DNA of 64,000 bases from Paulinella micropora (GCA_009731375.1 BJOX01000333.1:298158-362157), one strand, 5' to 3'. Shown: positions 32,006-46,925, numbered from the stretch's first letter. A program made the numbers and translations. Notes: generated by a model from the sequence alone, not told the origin.

Positions 32006-33745
32006 GAGATGTCGCAAAGGAATGTAGTCTTTGCAAAGGAACGCAGTTTCACATCAAACAGTAATTTGTGTACTGTACATGTGTCCGGGATGGGAATCAC
32101 GGGTAGACTGTGTTCTGGAAAAAAGAAGAGGAAGGACGTTGAAGAAAAAGGCAATTTAGGAATGGAGAGTGGGGAGGATAAGGAAGAAGAGAAAGAAAAG
32201 GAAGCCGTTAGTCCAAGTGGTTTGAGCACCGTAAGCTTGCGCAAGCTACAATGATGACATTGTGTAAAGGCCTAAACCCCCGAAGGGACCTAGCCCGGGC
32301 TATGCAACACTGGACGGCTATGACGGAATGCAGGATGTGAGATAAGGGGAGGATGAGAGGGAGGGCGGATTGGAGTTCTTCAATGTCTTTCCATACGCTT
32401 GGTGTTGATGGATGGCAAAATCAGGTGCTTTCTTCTTTCGATTGGTTCTTTCGGGGCACTTCTTGGACGAAATGAGAGTATGTCTCGGCGTCAACACTGG
32501 GTGGAATCCGGGTTGACAATGCCGGGTTGTGACTTATAGTCCGGATGGACGTGCACTTTTGGACTCTTCTTTTCGAGGGCTCGAAGGATCTTCGTAAGGT
32601 GGACATGAGCAAAATCTTCTCCAAGGGGTTTGAAGAAAAAGGCAAAATGGAGAGTGGGGTCTTGAGGAGGACAAGGAAGAAGAGAAAGAAAAGGAAGCCG
32701 TTCAAGCCGTTAGTCCAAGTGTTTTGAGCACCGTAAGCTTGCGCAAGCTACAATGATGACATTGTATGAGGCCTAAACCCCCGCAGGGACCTAGCCCGGG
32801 CTATGCAACACTGGACGGCTATGATGGAATGCAGTCACCAATACGGACTAGAGGAAGATTAGTCCAATTTTTGACTGCACAGGAGCGATAAATCGCAAAA
32901 GAGCAACGAGCTACGCAGGAGGATAGCTTGAAGCAAAGGGATTTGGATTGGGGATGGGAAAAACCCAAGGCGCGGAAACATCGATGAACAGAGAACGATA
33001 CCATGCCGCGAGCCCCGCATTCGATTGGTCGAAGGTGGCAGGTCCATCCGTTGTCCTCGATTTGAGATTTGAGCTTGTTGTATCGGTTGGTCTTGTAGGC
33101 TCGTGCGTCAAGGATGTTTTCCTCGACCGGGCACGTTAGCTCGATCAGAATACATATCTTGGTAGACAGTGACCAGACAACGATATCGGGGCGGAGGTCA
33201 GTGACACAAATGTGGACAGGAAAGGCTTGCTCAGAACCGGTGTATTGGGTTTGGAGTTGCCAATCGTTTGCAGTGTCAAGCAGGGATGGTCGATGAAATG
33301 ACTGTCTCTTAGGCTTCTGCTCGCCCTCTTTCACAAACATAGACTTTGATTCATTTTGGTCTATAGGGGAGCGTTTGTTATGGCTCTCGATGTGTTTTTG
33401 AAGGGGAGCTTCAATAGTGCAGAGCACAGAGTCATGACGCCAGGTATAGCGGCCTTGTTTGAGGGCAACATGGCAACCGGAGAGGATGTGGCATAGATGT
33501 GCTTGACCAGAACAGAGGGCACACTTGTTGTTGGGAATGATTCCCCACAGACGTCTAAGGTCGGGGGTAATAACCGAGTTTGTGCTTGCGTTGATGACCC
33601 AAGAGATTAAACGGGGATTACGGGTTCCGATGAGGCGAGCCCAGGAGAGGTCAAAGGGGCATGCGAGATAGATAGATAGATAGATAGATAGAGTGAGTGG
33701 GTCTTTTAAGAACACTGCCCGTTATGTCGACAAGCAGGGAAATAG

Positions 33746-33790
<45 letters not shown>

Positions 33791-33797
33791 TCTCTCT

Positions 33798-33828
<31 letters not shown>

Positions 33829-33867
33829 CTCTCTCTATACACATATATATATTTGTGTATATATATA

Positions 33868-33910
<43 letters not shown>

Positions 33911-33929
33911 TCCATCCATCCATCCATCC

Positions 33930-33974
<45 letters not shown>

Positions 33975-35240
33975 GTGGCAAGCGCAAGGGTGCGTTCGCT
34001 ATCTACCTGGAGCCCTGGCATGCTGACATCTTCGAGTGGTATACATAACACTATCTATCTATCCATCTATCTATCTATCTATCTATATACAACATAATGT
34101 TGTAATACGTTGTCGTGTTGTGTCACGTCACGTCATTCCATGTCATGTTATGTCGGATTTGCGCAAGAACACGACACAACATAACACAACGTATTACAAC
34201 ATATTACACGACACGACATGGTGTTGTTGTACTTAGGTTGGATTTGCGCAAGAACACGGGGGTGGAGGACACAACATAACACACACGTATTACAACATAT
34301 TACACGACATGACATATGGTATATTGGATTTGCACAAGAACACGGGGGTGGAGGACACATAACACACGTATTACAACATATTACACGACATGACATGGTA
34401 TATTCTTGTACTTAGGTTGGATGTGCGCAAGAACACGGACACAACATAACACAACGTATTACAACATATTACACGACATGACATGGTATATTCTTGTACT
34501 TAGGTTGGATTTGCGCAAGAAGACGAGGACTCAACATAACAACAACGTATTACAACATATTACACGACATGACATGGTATATTCTTGTACTAGGTTGGAT
34601 TTGCACAAGAACACGGGGGTGGAGGACACAACATAACACACACGTATTACAACATATTACACGACATGACATGGTATATTCTTGTACTTAGGTTGGATTT
34701 GCGCAAGAACACGGACACAACATAACACAACGTATTACAACATATTACACGACATGACATGGTATATTCTTGTACTTAGGTTGGATTTGCGCAAGAACAC
34801 GAGGACACCACATAACAACAACGTATTACAACATATTACACGACATGACATGGTATATTCTTGTACTAGGTTGGATTTGCACAATAACAGGGGGGTGGAG
34901 GACACAACATAACACACACGTATTACAACATATTACACGACATGACATGGTATATTCTGTACTTAGGTTGGATTTGCGCAAGAACACACAACATAACACA
35001 ACGTATTACAACATATTACACGACATGACATGGTATATTCTTGTACTTAGGTTGGATTTGCGCAAAGAACACGGGGGTGGAGGACACAACATAACAACGT
35101 ATTACAACATATTACACGACATGACATGGTATATTCTTGTACTAGGTTGGATTTGCGCAAGAACACGGGTGTGGAGGAAGCGCGCGCCCGCGACCTGTTC
35201 TACGGCCTGTGGATCCCGGGTATAGAGGAAATCACAAAAT

Positions 35241-35274
<34 letters not shown>

Positions 35275-35966
35275 GCTATCTATCCATCTATCTATCTATC
35301 TATCCATCTATCCATCTATTTATCTGTCTAGATTTGTTCATGGAGCGTGTGGAAAAGGATGGCACCTGGTGCCTTTTCTGCCCTAAAGAGGTCTGTATGA
35401 GTATCTACCTACCTGCCTACCTACCTACCTACCTTCCTACCTACCTACCTACCTTCCTACCTACCTACCTACGGAAAAAGACGGCACCTGGTGCCTTTTG
35501 GCCCTAAGGAGGTCTCTATGAGTATCTACCTACCTGCCTACCTTCCTACCTACCTATTGAGCGCGTGGGAAAAGACGGCGGCACCTGGTGCCTTTTCTGC
35601 CCTAAGGAGGTCTGTATGAGTGTCTACCTACCTGCCTACCTACCTGCCTACTACCTGCCTGCCTTCCTACCTGCCCATACCTACCTGCCTACCTACCTAC
35701 CTACCTACCTACCCTCCCCCTTCCTCTCTCTCTCTCTCTCTCTGTATATACATATGTATATATATATACCTATCCATCTATCTATCCATCTATCATCTAT
35801 CTATCTATCTACCTACCTACCTACCTACCTACCTACCTATCTATCTATCTATCTATCTATCTACCTACCTACCTACCTACCTATCTATCTACGTATCTAT
35901 CTGTATTTAGTGTCCTGGTTTGGACGATGTGTGGGGCGACGAATTCAACAAGCTATACGACAAGGT

Positions 35967-36040
<74 letters not shown>

Positions 36041-36132
36041 GAATACATGTATCTACGTATAGGAATAAATGTTGAAACGTATTTATCTATGGTTGTGTGT
36101 TTGTATGCATGGACCTATACGTGCGAGATAGG

Positions 36133-36182
<50 letters not shown>

Positions 36183-36628
36183 TGATAGAGAGATCAATAT
36201 GTGTACTTCCTCGTGTACTTAGTATGAGAAGGCAGGCCATGCAAGGAAAATCATCCAGGCGCGTCAGCTCTGGCAGGTCTACATTGCCTATATCATGCCA
36301 CACTATTGCCTCTTTCTTGCCCGCTATTGCCTTTTTGTTGCTAATGCCTTTTTGTCCCTGGCGCTTGCCCCATTACTGCCTTTCTGTCACTGCTGTTGCC
36401 CCGCCCTGGCCGTTTCGTCCCTGTCCATGCGCCACTAGTGTCTTTCCTGTCCCTGTCGATGCCCCACTTCTGCCTTTTTTGTTGCCCACTATTGCCTTTT
36501 TGTCTTTGACGATTGACCCACTATTTCCTTTTGTCCTGACAATTGCAACACTACTGCCTTTGTGTCTCTGCTGTTACCTCACCATTGCCATGTAGTACCT
36601 TACGCTTGCCCACCTATTATTATTAATG

Positions 36629-36673
<45 letters not shown>

Positions 36674-36904
36674 GTGCTTCTCTGTCAATGGCTGATGCAA
36701 ATCTGCACATGCGCCTCCATCGTCTCACCCGTGAGGGGAGTACGAAGAATTGACGATAGGCTCTAATGACACCCCCGCAAGGGCAGTTCCAACACTTCCA
36801 GACGGACCGGTATGTTCAATGAAAATACTGGTGGCACCGACGGGAATCGAACTGGCGACAGGGCCCAGATGGTAGAACTTGACCACTGGGCTATCACGGT
36901 GTCC

Positions 36905-36961
<57 letters not shown>

Positions 36962-37307
36962 GTAATAATAATAATAATCATAAGCATAATAAGCATAATA
37001 ATAAATTGCTTTGTTTTGTGTGTGCAGGCTATCCTTGACGCAATAATAATAATAATGATAATAATAGTGCTTCTCAGTCAATGGCGAATGCATTTCTGCA
37101 CATGTGCCTCCATCGTCTCACCCGCGAGGGGAGTACGAAGATTTGACGATAGGCTCTACTGACACCCCCGCAAGGCAGCTCCAAGCCTTCCAGACAGACC
37201 AATAGTTTCAAAGAAAATATCCTTTGAAAATACTGGTACCGACGGGAATCGAACTGGCGACAGGTCCCAGATGGTAGACTTTAACCACTGGGCTATCGCG
37301 GTGCCAC

Positions 37308-37338
<31 letters not shown>

Positions 37339-37492
37339 CATAATAATCATAATAATAATCATAAGCATAATAATAAATTGCTTTGTTTTGTGTGTGCAGG
37401 CTATCCTTGACGCACAGATTGAGACAGGCAACCCCTACATGTTGTACAAAGACGCGTGCAACCGCAAGTCGAACCAACAGAACCTCGGTCCG

Positions 37493-37523
<31 letters not shown>

Positions 37524-37524
37524 G

Positions 37525-37573
<49 letters not shown>

Positions 37574-37705
37574 ATGTACAAAGACGCGTGCAACCGCAAG
37601 TCTAACCAACAGAACCTGGGTACAGCTATCTATCTATCTATCTATCTATCCCTCTATCTATCTACCTATCTTTGCACGCAAGTCTAACCAACAGAACCTG
37701 GGTCC

Positions 37706-37738
<33 letters not shown>

Positions 37739-37881
37739 ATCTATCTATCTATCTTTCTATCTATCTGTCTATCTATCTATCTATCTGTCTATCTATCTAT
37801 CTATCTATACAAAGACGCGTGCAACCGCAAGTCTAACCAACAGAACCTGGGTACAGCTATCTGTCTATCTGTCTGTCTATA

Positions 37882-37922
<41 letters not shown>

Positions 37923-37979
37923 CTATCTATCTATCTATCTACCTTTGCACGCAAGTCTAACCGACAGAACCTGGGTCCG

Positions 37980-38020
<41 letters not shown>

Positions 38021-38730
38021 TTATCTATCTATCAACCGCAAGTCTAACCAACAGAACCTGGGTCGATCTATCTATCTATCTATCTGTCTATCTACATTTT
38101 CTTTCTACATACCTACCTCTCTATCTACCTACCTATCTGTCCATCTATCTATCTAATCTATTCTAGGCACTATCAAGTGCTCCAACCTCTCTACCTACCT
38201 ATCTGTCCATCTATCTACCTACCTATCTGTCCATCTATCTATCTAATCTATTCTAGGCACTATCTAGTCCTCCATCCTCTCTACCTACCTATCTGTCCAT
38301 CTATCTATCTACCAGCCTCTCTACCTACCTATCTGTCCATCTATCTATCTACCAACCTCTCTACCTATCTGTCCATCTATCTATCTACCAACCTCTCTAC
38401 CTATCTGTCCATCTATCTATCTACCAACCTCTTTACCTACCTATCTGTCCATCTATATATCTAATCTATTCTAGGCACTATCAAGGCCTCCAACCTCTCT
38501 ACCTACTATCTTCACTACCTACCTATCTGTCCATCTGTGTTTCTATCTATTCCAGGCACTATCAAGGCCTCCATCCTCTCTACCTACTATCTTTTCTACC
38601 AACCTATCTGTCCATCAACCCTAAACCCTAAACCTAACCCCTAACCCCTAATCTATGTTTCTATCTAATCTAGGCACTATCAAGTCCTCCAACCTCTGCA
38701 CGGAGATCGTAGAGTACACATCGCCCGACG

Positions 38731-38824
<94 letters not shown>

Positions 38825-38944
38825 GTATGTATATATATGTCTGTCAAAGAGAGCAACACACACTGCCATAGAGCAGACGAAAATATACTATCTCTTATCT
38901 CTCTATCTCGCTTGTCTTATCTCGCTCTCTCTCTCTCTCTCTCC

Positions 38945-38976
<32 letters not shown>

Positions 38977-39569
38977 CTCTCTCTCTCTCTCTCTCTCGGT
39001 ATCTCTATCTCTCTATCTCTCTACCTCTGCACGGAGATCGTAGAGTACACCTCACCCGATGAGGGATCTCTCTCTCTCCCTCTCTCTATCTCTCTCTCTG
39101 TCTCTCTCTCTCTCTCTGTCTCTCTCTCAATCTCTCCTCTCTCTCTCTCTCTCTCTCCTCTATCTATCTATCTATCCATCTTTCTAAAGCGAGTAGCAAA
39201 CTGCGTTACTAAATCTTCACTTTGGAGAGGACGGATGAAAATATTGCCTTGAAAGCGTGTCGCGGCCCAATTTTTGAACGACTTGTTATATTGTGAGGCC
39301 ACTTACACACCACCCAGATTTCCGGGTTTCTGGTGCCACTTTCTGGGTTTGCTTCCTGAAAAAGCCTGGCCTGTGGTGGCCACTTTCACACCCAGAGCCC
39401 GGAAATCTGGGTGGTGTAGAGCGGGCCTTATATTTATCTTGTCTGTTGTTGGCAGGTGGCGGTCTGCAACCTGGCGTCGCTGTCGCTGCCCATGTGCGTC
39501 GATGTCAAGAACAAGACGTACGACTTCCAGAGACTCAAGGAAGTCACCATGGCAGTGACCGTACTGTGC

Positions 39570-39612
<43 letters not shown>

Positions 39613-39650
39613 CCACCCACCACCCCCCCCCTTCCTCCCCCGGCCATCTC

Positions 39651-39706
<56 letters not shown>

Positions 39707-41182
39707 ATCTATCTATCTATCTATCTATGTATCTATGTATCTATCTATATCTATCTATCTATCTACCTACCTACCGACCTATACCTACCTACCTACCTAC
39801 CTATCTATCTATCTATCTGTCTATCTATCTAGATATCTATCTATCTATCCATCCATCCATCCATCCATCTATCTACCCATCTCTCGCCAACAAGGTCATC
39901 ATCTTCATCACTCACTCTTCCATGTCTCTATCTCTGCACCTAGGTCAACCTCAACAAGATCATCGACATCAACCACTATCCGGTGATCGAGGCCAAGAAC
40001 TCCAATATGCGACACCGCCCCATCGGCATCGGGGTACNNNNNNNNNNNNNNNNNNNNNNNNNNNNNNNNNNNNNNNNNNNNNNNNNNNNNNNNNGGGGGG
40101 GGGGGACTCGAACATGCGACACCGCCCCGTCGGCATTGGGGTGAGAAGAGAGAGAGAGAGATTGTAGGTGTGTGTTAGAGAGAGAGAGAGCACAAACGCC
40201 AACGTGCGCCACCGCCCCATCGGCATCGGGGTGAGAGAGATACACAGACAAAACAATAGAACATGCAAAACATATACATGCGTACATATTTTTATCGGTC
40301 ACCTCCACAAAATGTGGTCAGGTTACCGATAAAACTACATACGCGGCGCGCCAAATTTGACGTGTTTTGCGGGCTCGCCGGCCCGCTCGCCCGCAAAACA
40401 CGTCAAATTTGTGGCTAGCCGCATAATATACTAATGTGAATGATACACAAGCGAATCATCGCTGTGCGGCAGGTGCAAGGTTTGGCGGACACGTTTCAGC
40501 TGCTGAAGATCCCCTTCGAGTCCCCCGCGGCGAGCCAGCTCAACAAAGATATCTTCGAAACCATCTACTACGCGGCGTTGACGGCGAGTTGCGACTTGGC
40601 GGTTAAGGTAATGTCATGTAATGTCATGTCATGTCATATCATGTAATGTCAGGTAATGTAAATTCATGTCATATCATGTCATGTCATGTCATATCATGTA
40701 ATGTCATGTAATGTCAGGTAATGTAAATTCATTTCATCTCATGTCATGTCCTGTCATGTCATGTCAGGACGGGCCGTACTCCAGCTTCCGAGGCAGCCCC
40801 GCCAGCAAAGGCATTCTTCAGGTATTTGTCGGGTCTTGACAGGGGCAGTCACACATCAACACAAACAAGCAAACACTAGCAAACACCACCACACAAACAA
40901 CTATCTATCTACCTATCTACCTACCTACCTACCTGCCTACCTGCCCTACCTACCTATCTATCTATCTATCTATCTATCAGTTCGACATGTGGGGAGTGAA
41001 GCCAGACTCGGGCCGCTGGGACTGGGACGCACTCAAAGCAAGGTGGGCAGTTATGTATGTATGTATGTTTACGTATATGTATGTAGTATGTATGTGTATG
41101 TATGTATGTATGTATGTATGGACTGGGACGCACTCAAAGCAAGGTGGGCAGTGTGATTATGCCAGTATGTATGTATATATGT

Positions 41183-41246
<64 letters not shown>

Positions 41247-41586
41247 GTAGGTAGGCGCTGGGACTGTGACGCACTCAAAGCAAGGTGGGCAGTGTCATTA
41301 TGCCAGTATGTATGTATATATGTATGTATGTATGTGTATGTATGTATGTATTTATGTATGTATGTATGTATGTATGTAATGTATGTAATGTATGTATGTA
41401 TGTATGTATGTACATGTATGTATGTATGTATGTATGTATGTACATGTATGTATGTATGTACGTACGTACACGTATGTATGTATGTATGTAAGTATGTATG
41501 TATGTATGTATGTATTTATGTAATGAATGTATGTACGTATGTAATGCAGAATCGTTATGGACGGGCTGCGCAACTCGCCTACCTAC

Positions 41587-41617
<31 letters not shown>

Positions 41618-41716
41618 ACGTAGAATCGTGAAAGATGGGCTCCGGAACTCGCTGCTACTGGCGCCAATGCCCACCGCTTCCACCTCACAGATCCTCGGTC
41701 AGATAGACAGATAGAC

Positions 41717-41762
<46 letters not shown>

Positions 41763-42111
41763 GTAGGTAGATAGATAGATAGATAGATAGTGGCGCCAAT
41801 GCCCACCGCCTCCACTTCACAGATCCTCGGTCAAGTGTTAGATAGATAGATAGATAGATAGATGAGATGTCGCAAAGGAATGTAGTCCTTGCAAAGGAAC
41901 GCAGTTTCACATCAAACAATAATTTGTGTACTGTGCATGTGTCCGGGATGGGAATCACGGGTAGACTGTGTTCTGGAAAAAGAAGAGGAGGAAGGACGTT
42001 GAAGAAAAAGGCACTCTAGGAATGGAGAGTGGGAGGATAAGGAAGAAGAGAAAGAAAAGGAAGCCGTTAGTCCAAGTGTTTTGAGCACCGTAAGCTTGCG
42101 CAAGCTACAAT

Positions 42112-42210
<99 letters not shown>

Positions 42211-42258
42211 TGGCGCCAACGCCCACCGCCTCCACTTCACAGATCCTCGGTCAAGTGT

Positions 42259-42336
<78 letters not shown>

Positions 42337-42381
42337 TTGGCATGCCCACCGCCTCCACTTCACAGATCCTCGGTCAAGTGT

Positions 42382-42440
<59 letters not shown>

Positions 42441-42488
42441 TGGCGCCAATGCCCAAAGCCTCCACTTCACAGATCCTCGGTCAAGTGT

Positions 42489-42539
<51 letters not shown>

Positions 42540-42599
42540 GTAGGTAGGTAGTGGCGCCAATGCCCACCGCCTCCACTTCACAGATCCTCGGTCAAGTGT

Positions 42600-42666
<67 letters not shown>

Positions 42667-43352
42667 GTAGGTAGGTAGATAGGTAGATAGATAGTTGTTT
42701 GTGTGGTGGTGTTTGCTAGTGTTTGCTTGTGTTTGCTTGTTTGTGTTGATGTGTGACTGCCCCTGTCAAGACCCGACAAATACCATTCAATACACGCAAC
42801 TTCACGCAACGAGTGTATTGAGAATATCTATCTATCTATCTGTCTATCTATCTATTTCTGTATGTATCTATCGATCTATCTATCTATCTATCTATCTATC
42901 TATTCATCCATCTATCCATCCATCTATTCATCAATCCCCATCCATCCATTCATACATCGCTCCATCGATTATCCGTCTCTCTAGGCAACATCTACGTGCG
43001 AATAGAATACAAAGACTACAACTCAAATACAAACAGAAGACAACACACAACACAGCACGATGCAATAGAATAGAACTGAATAGAATACAACACACACTAC
43101 CTCCAGGAATCAAGGAGTGCTTTGAGCCCCTTCACACCCAGTAGCTATCTATCTATCTATCTATCTATCTAACTATCTCTATAGATATATCTATCTACCT
43201 ATTTGTCCATCTATCTACCTACCTACCTATCTACCTCTATCAATCTATCTATCCATCTATTTATCTACCGAACTACCTATCCATCTATCTATCTATCCAC
43301 CAGGCAACAGTGTTTTGAGCCCTTCACGTCTAACATCTATCTATCTATCTAC

Positions 43353-43385
<33 letters not shown>

Positions 43386-44093
43386 CCTCTCTATCTATCT
43401 ATCTATCTATCCACCAGGCAACAACGAGTGTTTTGAGCCCTTCACGTCTAACATCTATGTTCTATCTATCTACCTCTCTACCTATCTATCTATCTGTCTA
43501 TCTATCTATCTATCTATCCACCAGGCAACAACGAGTGTTTTGAGCCCTTCACCTCTAACATCTATCTATCTATCTATCTATCTATATGTCTATCTATCTA
43601 TCCACCAGGCAACGAGTGTTTTGAGCCTTTCACGTCTAACATCTGTCTATCTATCTATCCTATCTATCCACCAGGCAACAACGAGTGTTTTGAGCCCTTC
43701 ACGTCTAACATCTATGTCTATCTATCTATCTATCTATCTATCTATCCACCAGGCAACAACGAGTGTTTTGAGCCTTTCACATCTAACATCTATGTGCGCC
43801 GCACTTTGGCCGGAGAGTTCATCTGCATCAACAAGTACCTCTTGCGCGACCTCACCGAACGGGTAGCTAGCTATCTCTACTAATATATATATCATGTAAT
43901 CTACCTCTATCAATCTATCAATCTATCTATCCATCTATTTAATGTACCTAACTACCTATCCATCTATCTATCTATCTATCTATCTGTCTATCTACCTCTC
44001 TATCAATCTATCTATCTGTCAGCCTATCTTATGTAATAAGTTCAACAAGTATCTGCTGCGTGACCTCACCGAACGGGTAGCTAGCTGTCTCTA

Positions 44094-44130
<37 letters not shown>

Positions 44131-44139
44131 TGTCATGTC

Positions 44140-44197
<58 letters not shown>

Positions 44198-44334
44198 CTA
44201 TGTAATAAGTTCAACAAGTATCTGCTGCGTGACCTCACCGAACAGGTAGCTATCTATCTATCTCTACCTGTAATATATTTCATGTAATGTATCTATGTAA
44301 TATAAGTTCATCTGCATCAACAAGTATCTGCTTC

Positions 44335-44380
<46 letters not shown>

Positions 44381-44423
44381 GAGTGGCCTTGCCGAACGGG
44401 TCAGTTATCTATGTATGTATTTA

Positions 44424-44455
<32 letters not shown>

Positions 44456-45512
44456 TCTCTTTCTCTCTCTTTTTCTGTGTAATGTCTCTGTTTATTTTCT
44501 ATCTGCGTCAAGCAGTATCTGCTGCGACACTCACTGAGAGGGTTAGTTATCTATGTAATGTATGTAATGTATGTGATTCGAGTCTATCTATGTAATAAGT
44601 GCATGTACGCCAACAAGTATCCGCTACGTCACCGCAACGAATATTCAGTATTCATGTATGTATGTATGTATGTATGTATGTATGTATGTATGTATGTTTG
44701 TTGTATGTTGTATGTATGTATGCATGTATGTATGCCTGTCTGTATGTATGTATGTATGTCTGTCTGTTTGTGTGTGTGTCTGTCTGTCTGTATGTATGTA
44801 TGTATGGTTTGTATGTACGTATGTTGTTTGTTGTCAGTTACGTTAACGTGTGTGCGTACTTTAATGTATATGTTTTATTCCTATCTGCATCAATAAGTAT
44901 CTGCTGCGTGACCCATTGAGCGGGTAAGGTACGCTTTGTATGTATATGCAACCTTTCACATATGCTATCTATACATCTAATTTTTCACATTGTTTCTCAT
45001 GCATGTGTAAAAGTATTCATCTGTATGGAAGAAAATAAGGATCCATCATTGTTTCTCATGTCTTTCTGTCATGTATAAGTATCAATCTGCATTCACAAGT
45101 CCCTGCTGCGTGCGGGTATGTCATCTATATAGTGTATAGAATGCATGTAATGTATGTAATATCGTGCCAGTCTCATGTCATAAAATCCATCTTGTTTCTC
45201 ATGTCTGTATGTCATGTATGAGTATGCATCTGCATTCACAAGGACCTGCTGTGTGCGGGTTATGTCATCTATGTAGTGTATATAATAATGCATGTAATGT
45301 ATGTAATATCGTATCTCCTATGTCTGTAACGTATGCATTATAGTGCATGTAGTGATATATGTGAGGTTGCACTGGTTGATGTAGATGAAGAATACTTATT
45401 TCTTCCATACAAATAAATACTTATTCATCTATCTTCTCTACCAGCACCTGCGGCACGACCTCTATCTATCTCTATCTATCTATCTCTACCTATCTATCTA
45501 TCTATTTCTCTC

Positions 45513-45561
<49 letters not shown>

Positions 45562-45566
45562 ATCTA

Positions 45567-45640
<74 letters not shown>

Positions 45641-46169
45641 ATCTTGCTCACCGAGCGGACCAACTGTCCATCACTAAGTATCATATCTTATCTGTATGGT
45701 AGGTAGGTAGGTAGGTAGGTAGGTAGGTAGGTAGTAATGTATGTGGTGTGTTTCGCAGGGCCTCTGGACTCCTAAACTTAAGAACAAGCTGATTGCTGCC
45801 AACGGCTCCGTTCAGGTCAGCCAGCTAGCTAGCTAGGTCTATCTACACAGCCATTTGCTAAGCTTAAGAACAAGCTGATTGCTGCCTACGGCTCCGTTCA
45901 GGTCAGCCAGCTAGCTAGCTAGGTCTCCATTTGTTACCTATCTATCTGAACTGATTGCTGCCAACGGGCTCCGTTCAGGTCAGCCAGCTAGCTAGCTAGC
46001 TAGGTCTATCTACGCATCCATGTCTTACCTATCTGTCTATCTGAACTGATTGCTGCCAACGGCTCCGTTCAGGTCAGCTATCTATCTATCTATCTATCTA
46101 TCTATCTGTCTGTCTATCTGTCTGTCTATCTATCTATCTCCGTCTATCTATCTATCTTCTATCTATCTA

Positions 46170-46200
<31 letters not shown>

Positions 46201-46894
46201 GTAGCTATCCATTCCCCTCTAGCAATTCTATCTACATTTCCATTTATGTTTATCTATATTTACCTAACTGTCTATCTGAACAAGCTGATTGTCAACGGCT
46301 CCGTTCAGGTCAGCAAGCTATCTATTCACATATAACGATGTTTATCTACATATCCATGTATGTTGATCTATATATTTACCTATCTGTCTATTTGAACAAG
46401 CTGATTGCTGCCAACGGCTCCGTTCAGGTCAGCCAGCTATCTATCTATCTATCTGTCTATCTATCTATCTATCTGTCTGTCTATCTATCTGTCTGTCTGT
46501 CTATCTGTAGCTATCCATTCCCTCTAGCAATGTCTATCTACATATCCATTTAGTTTATCTATCTTTACCTATCTGTCTATCTGAACAAGCTGACTGCTGC
46601 CCACGGCTCCGTTCAGATCAGCCAGCTATCCATTAACATGTAACGTTGTTTATCTACATCCATGTATGTTCATCTATATTTACCTACCTGTCTATTTGAA
46701 CAAGCTGATTACTGCCAACGGCTCCGTTCAGGTCAGCTATCCATCTACCTACCTGTAAGCACAGATGTGCATCGCTAATACACTATAAATATATCTATCT
46801 GTCTATCTTGCAATACCTGTCTAAGCTTCCTGACGACGACCTACCTACCTACCTAGCTACTTAACCTACCTACCTAGCTACTTAACCTACCTAC

Positions 46895-46925
<31 letters not shown>

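Noticed and set aside
33692-33745. A separate R1 exon 12b
   Set aside because: It resembles the end of exon 12 but has several changes and a TAA in the matching frame, and joining it would break the phase that fits exon 12 to exon 13.
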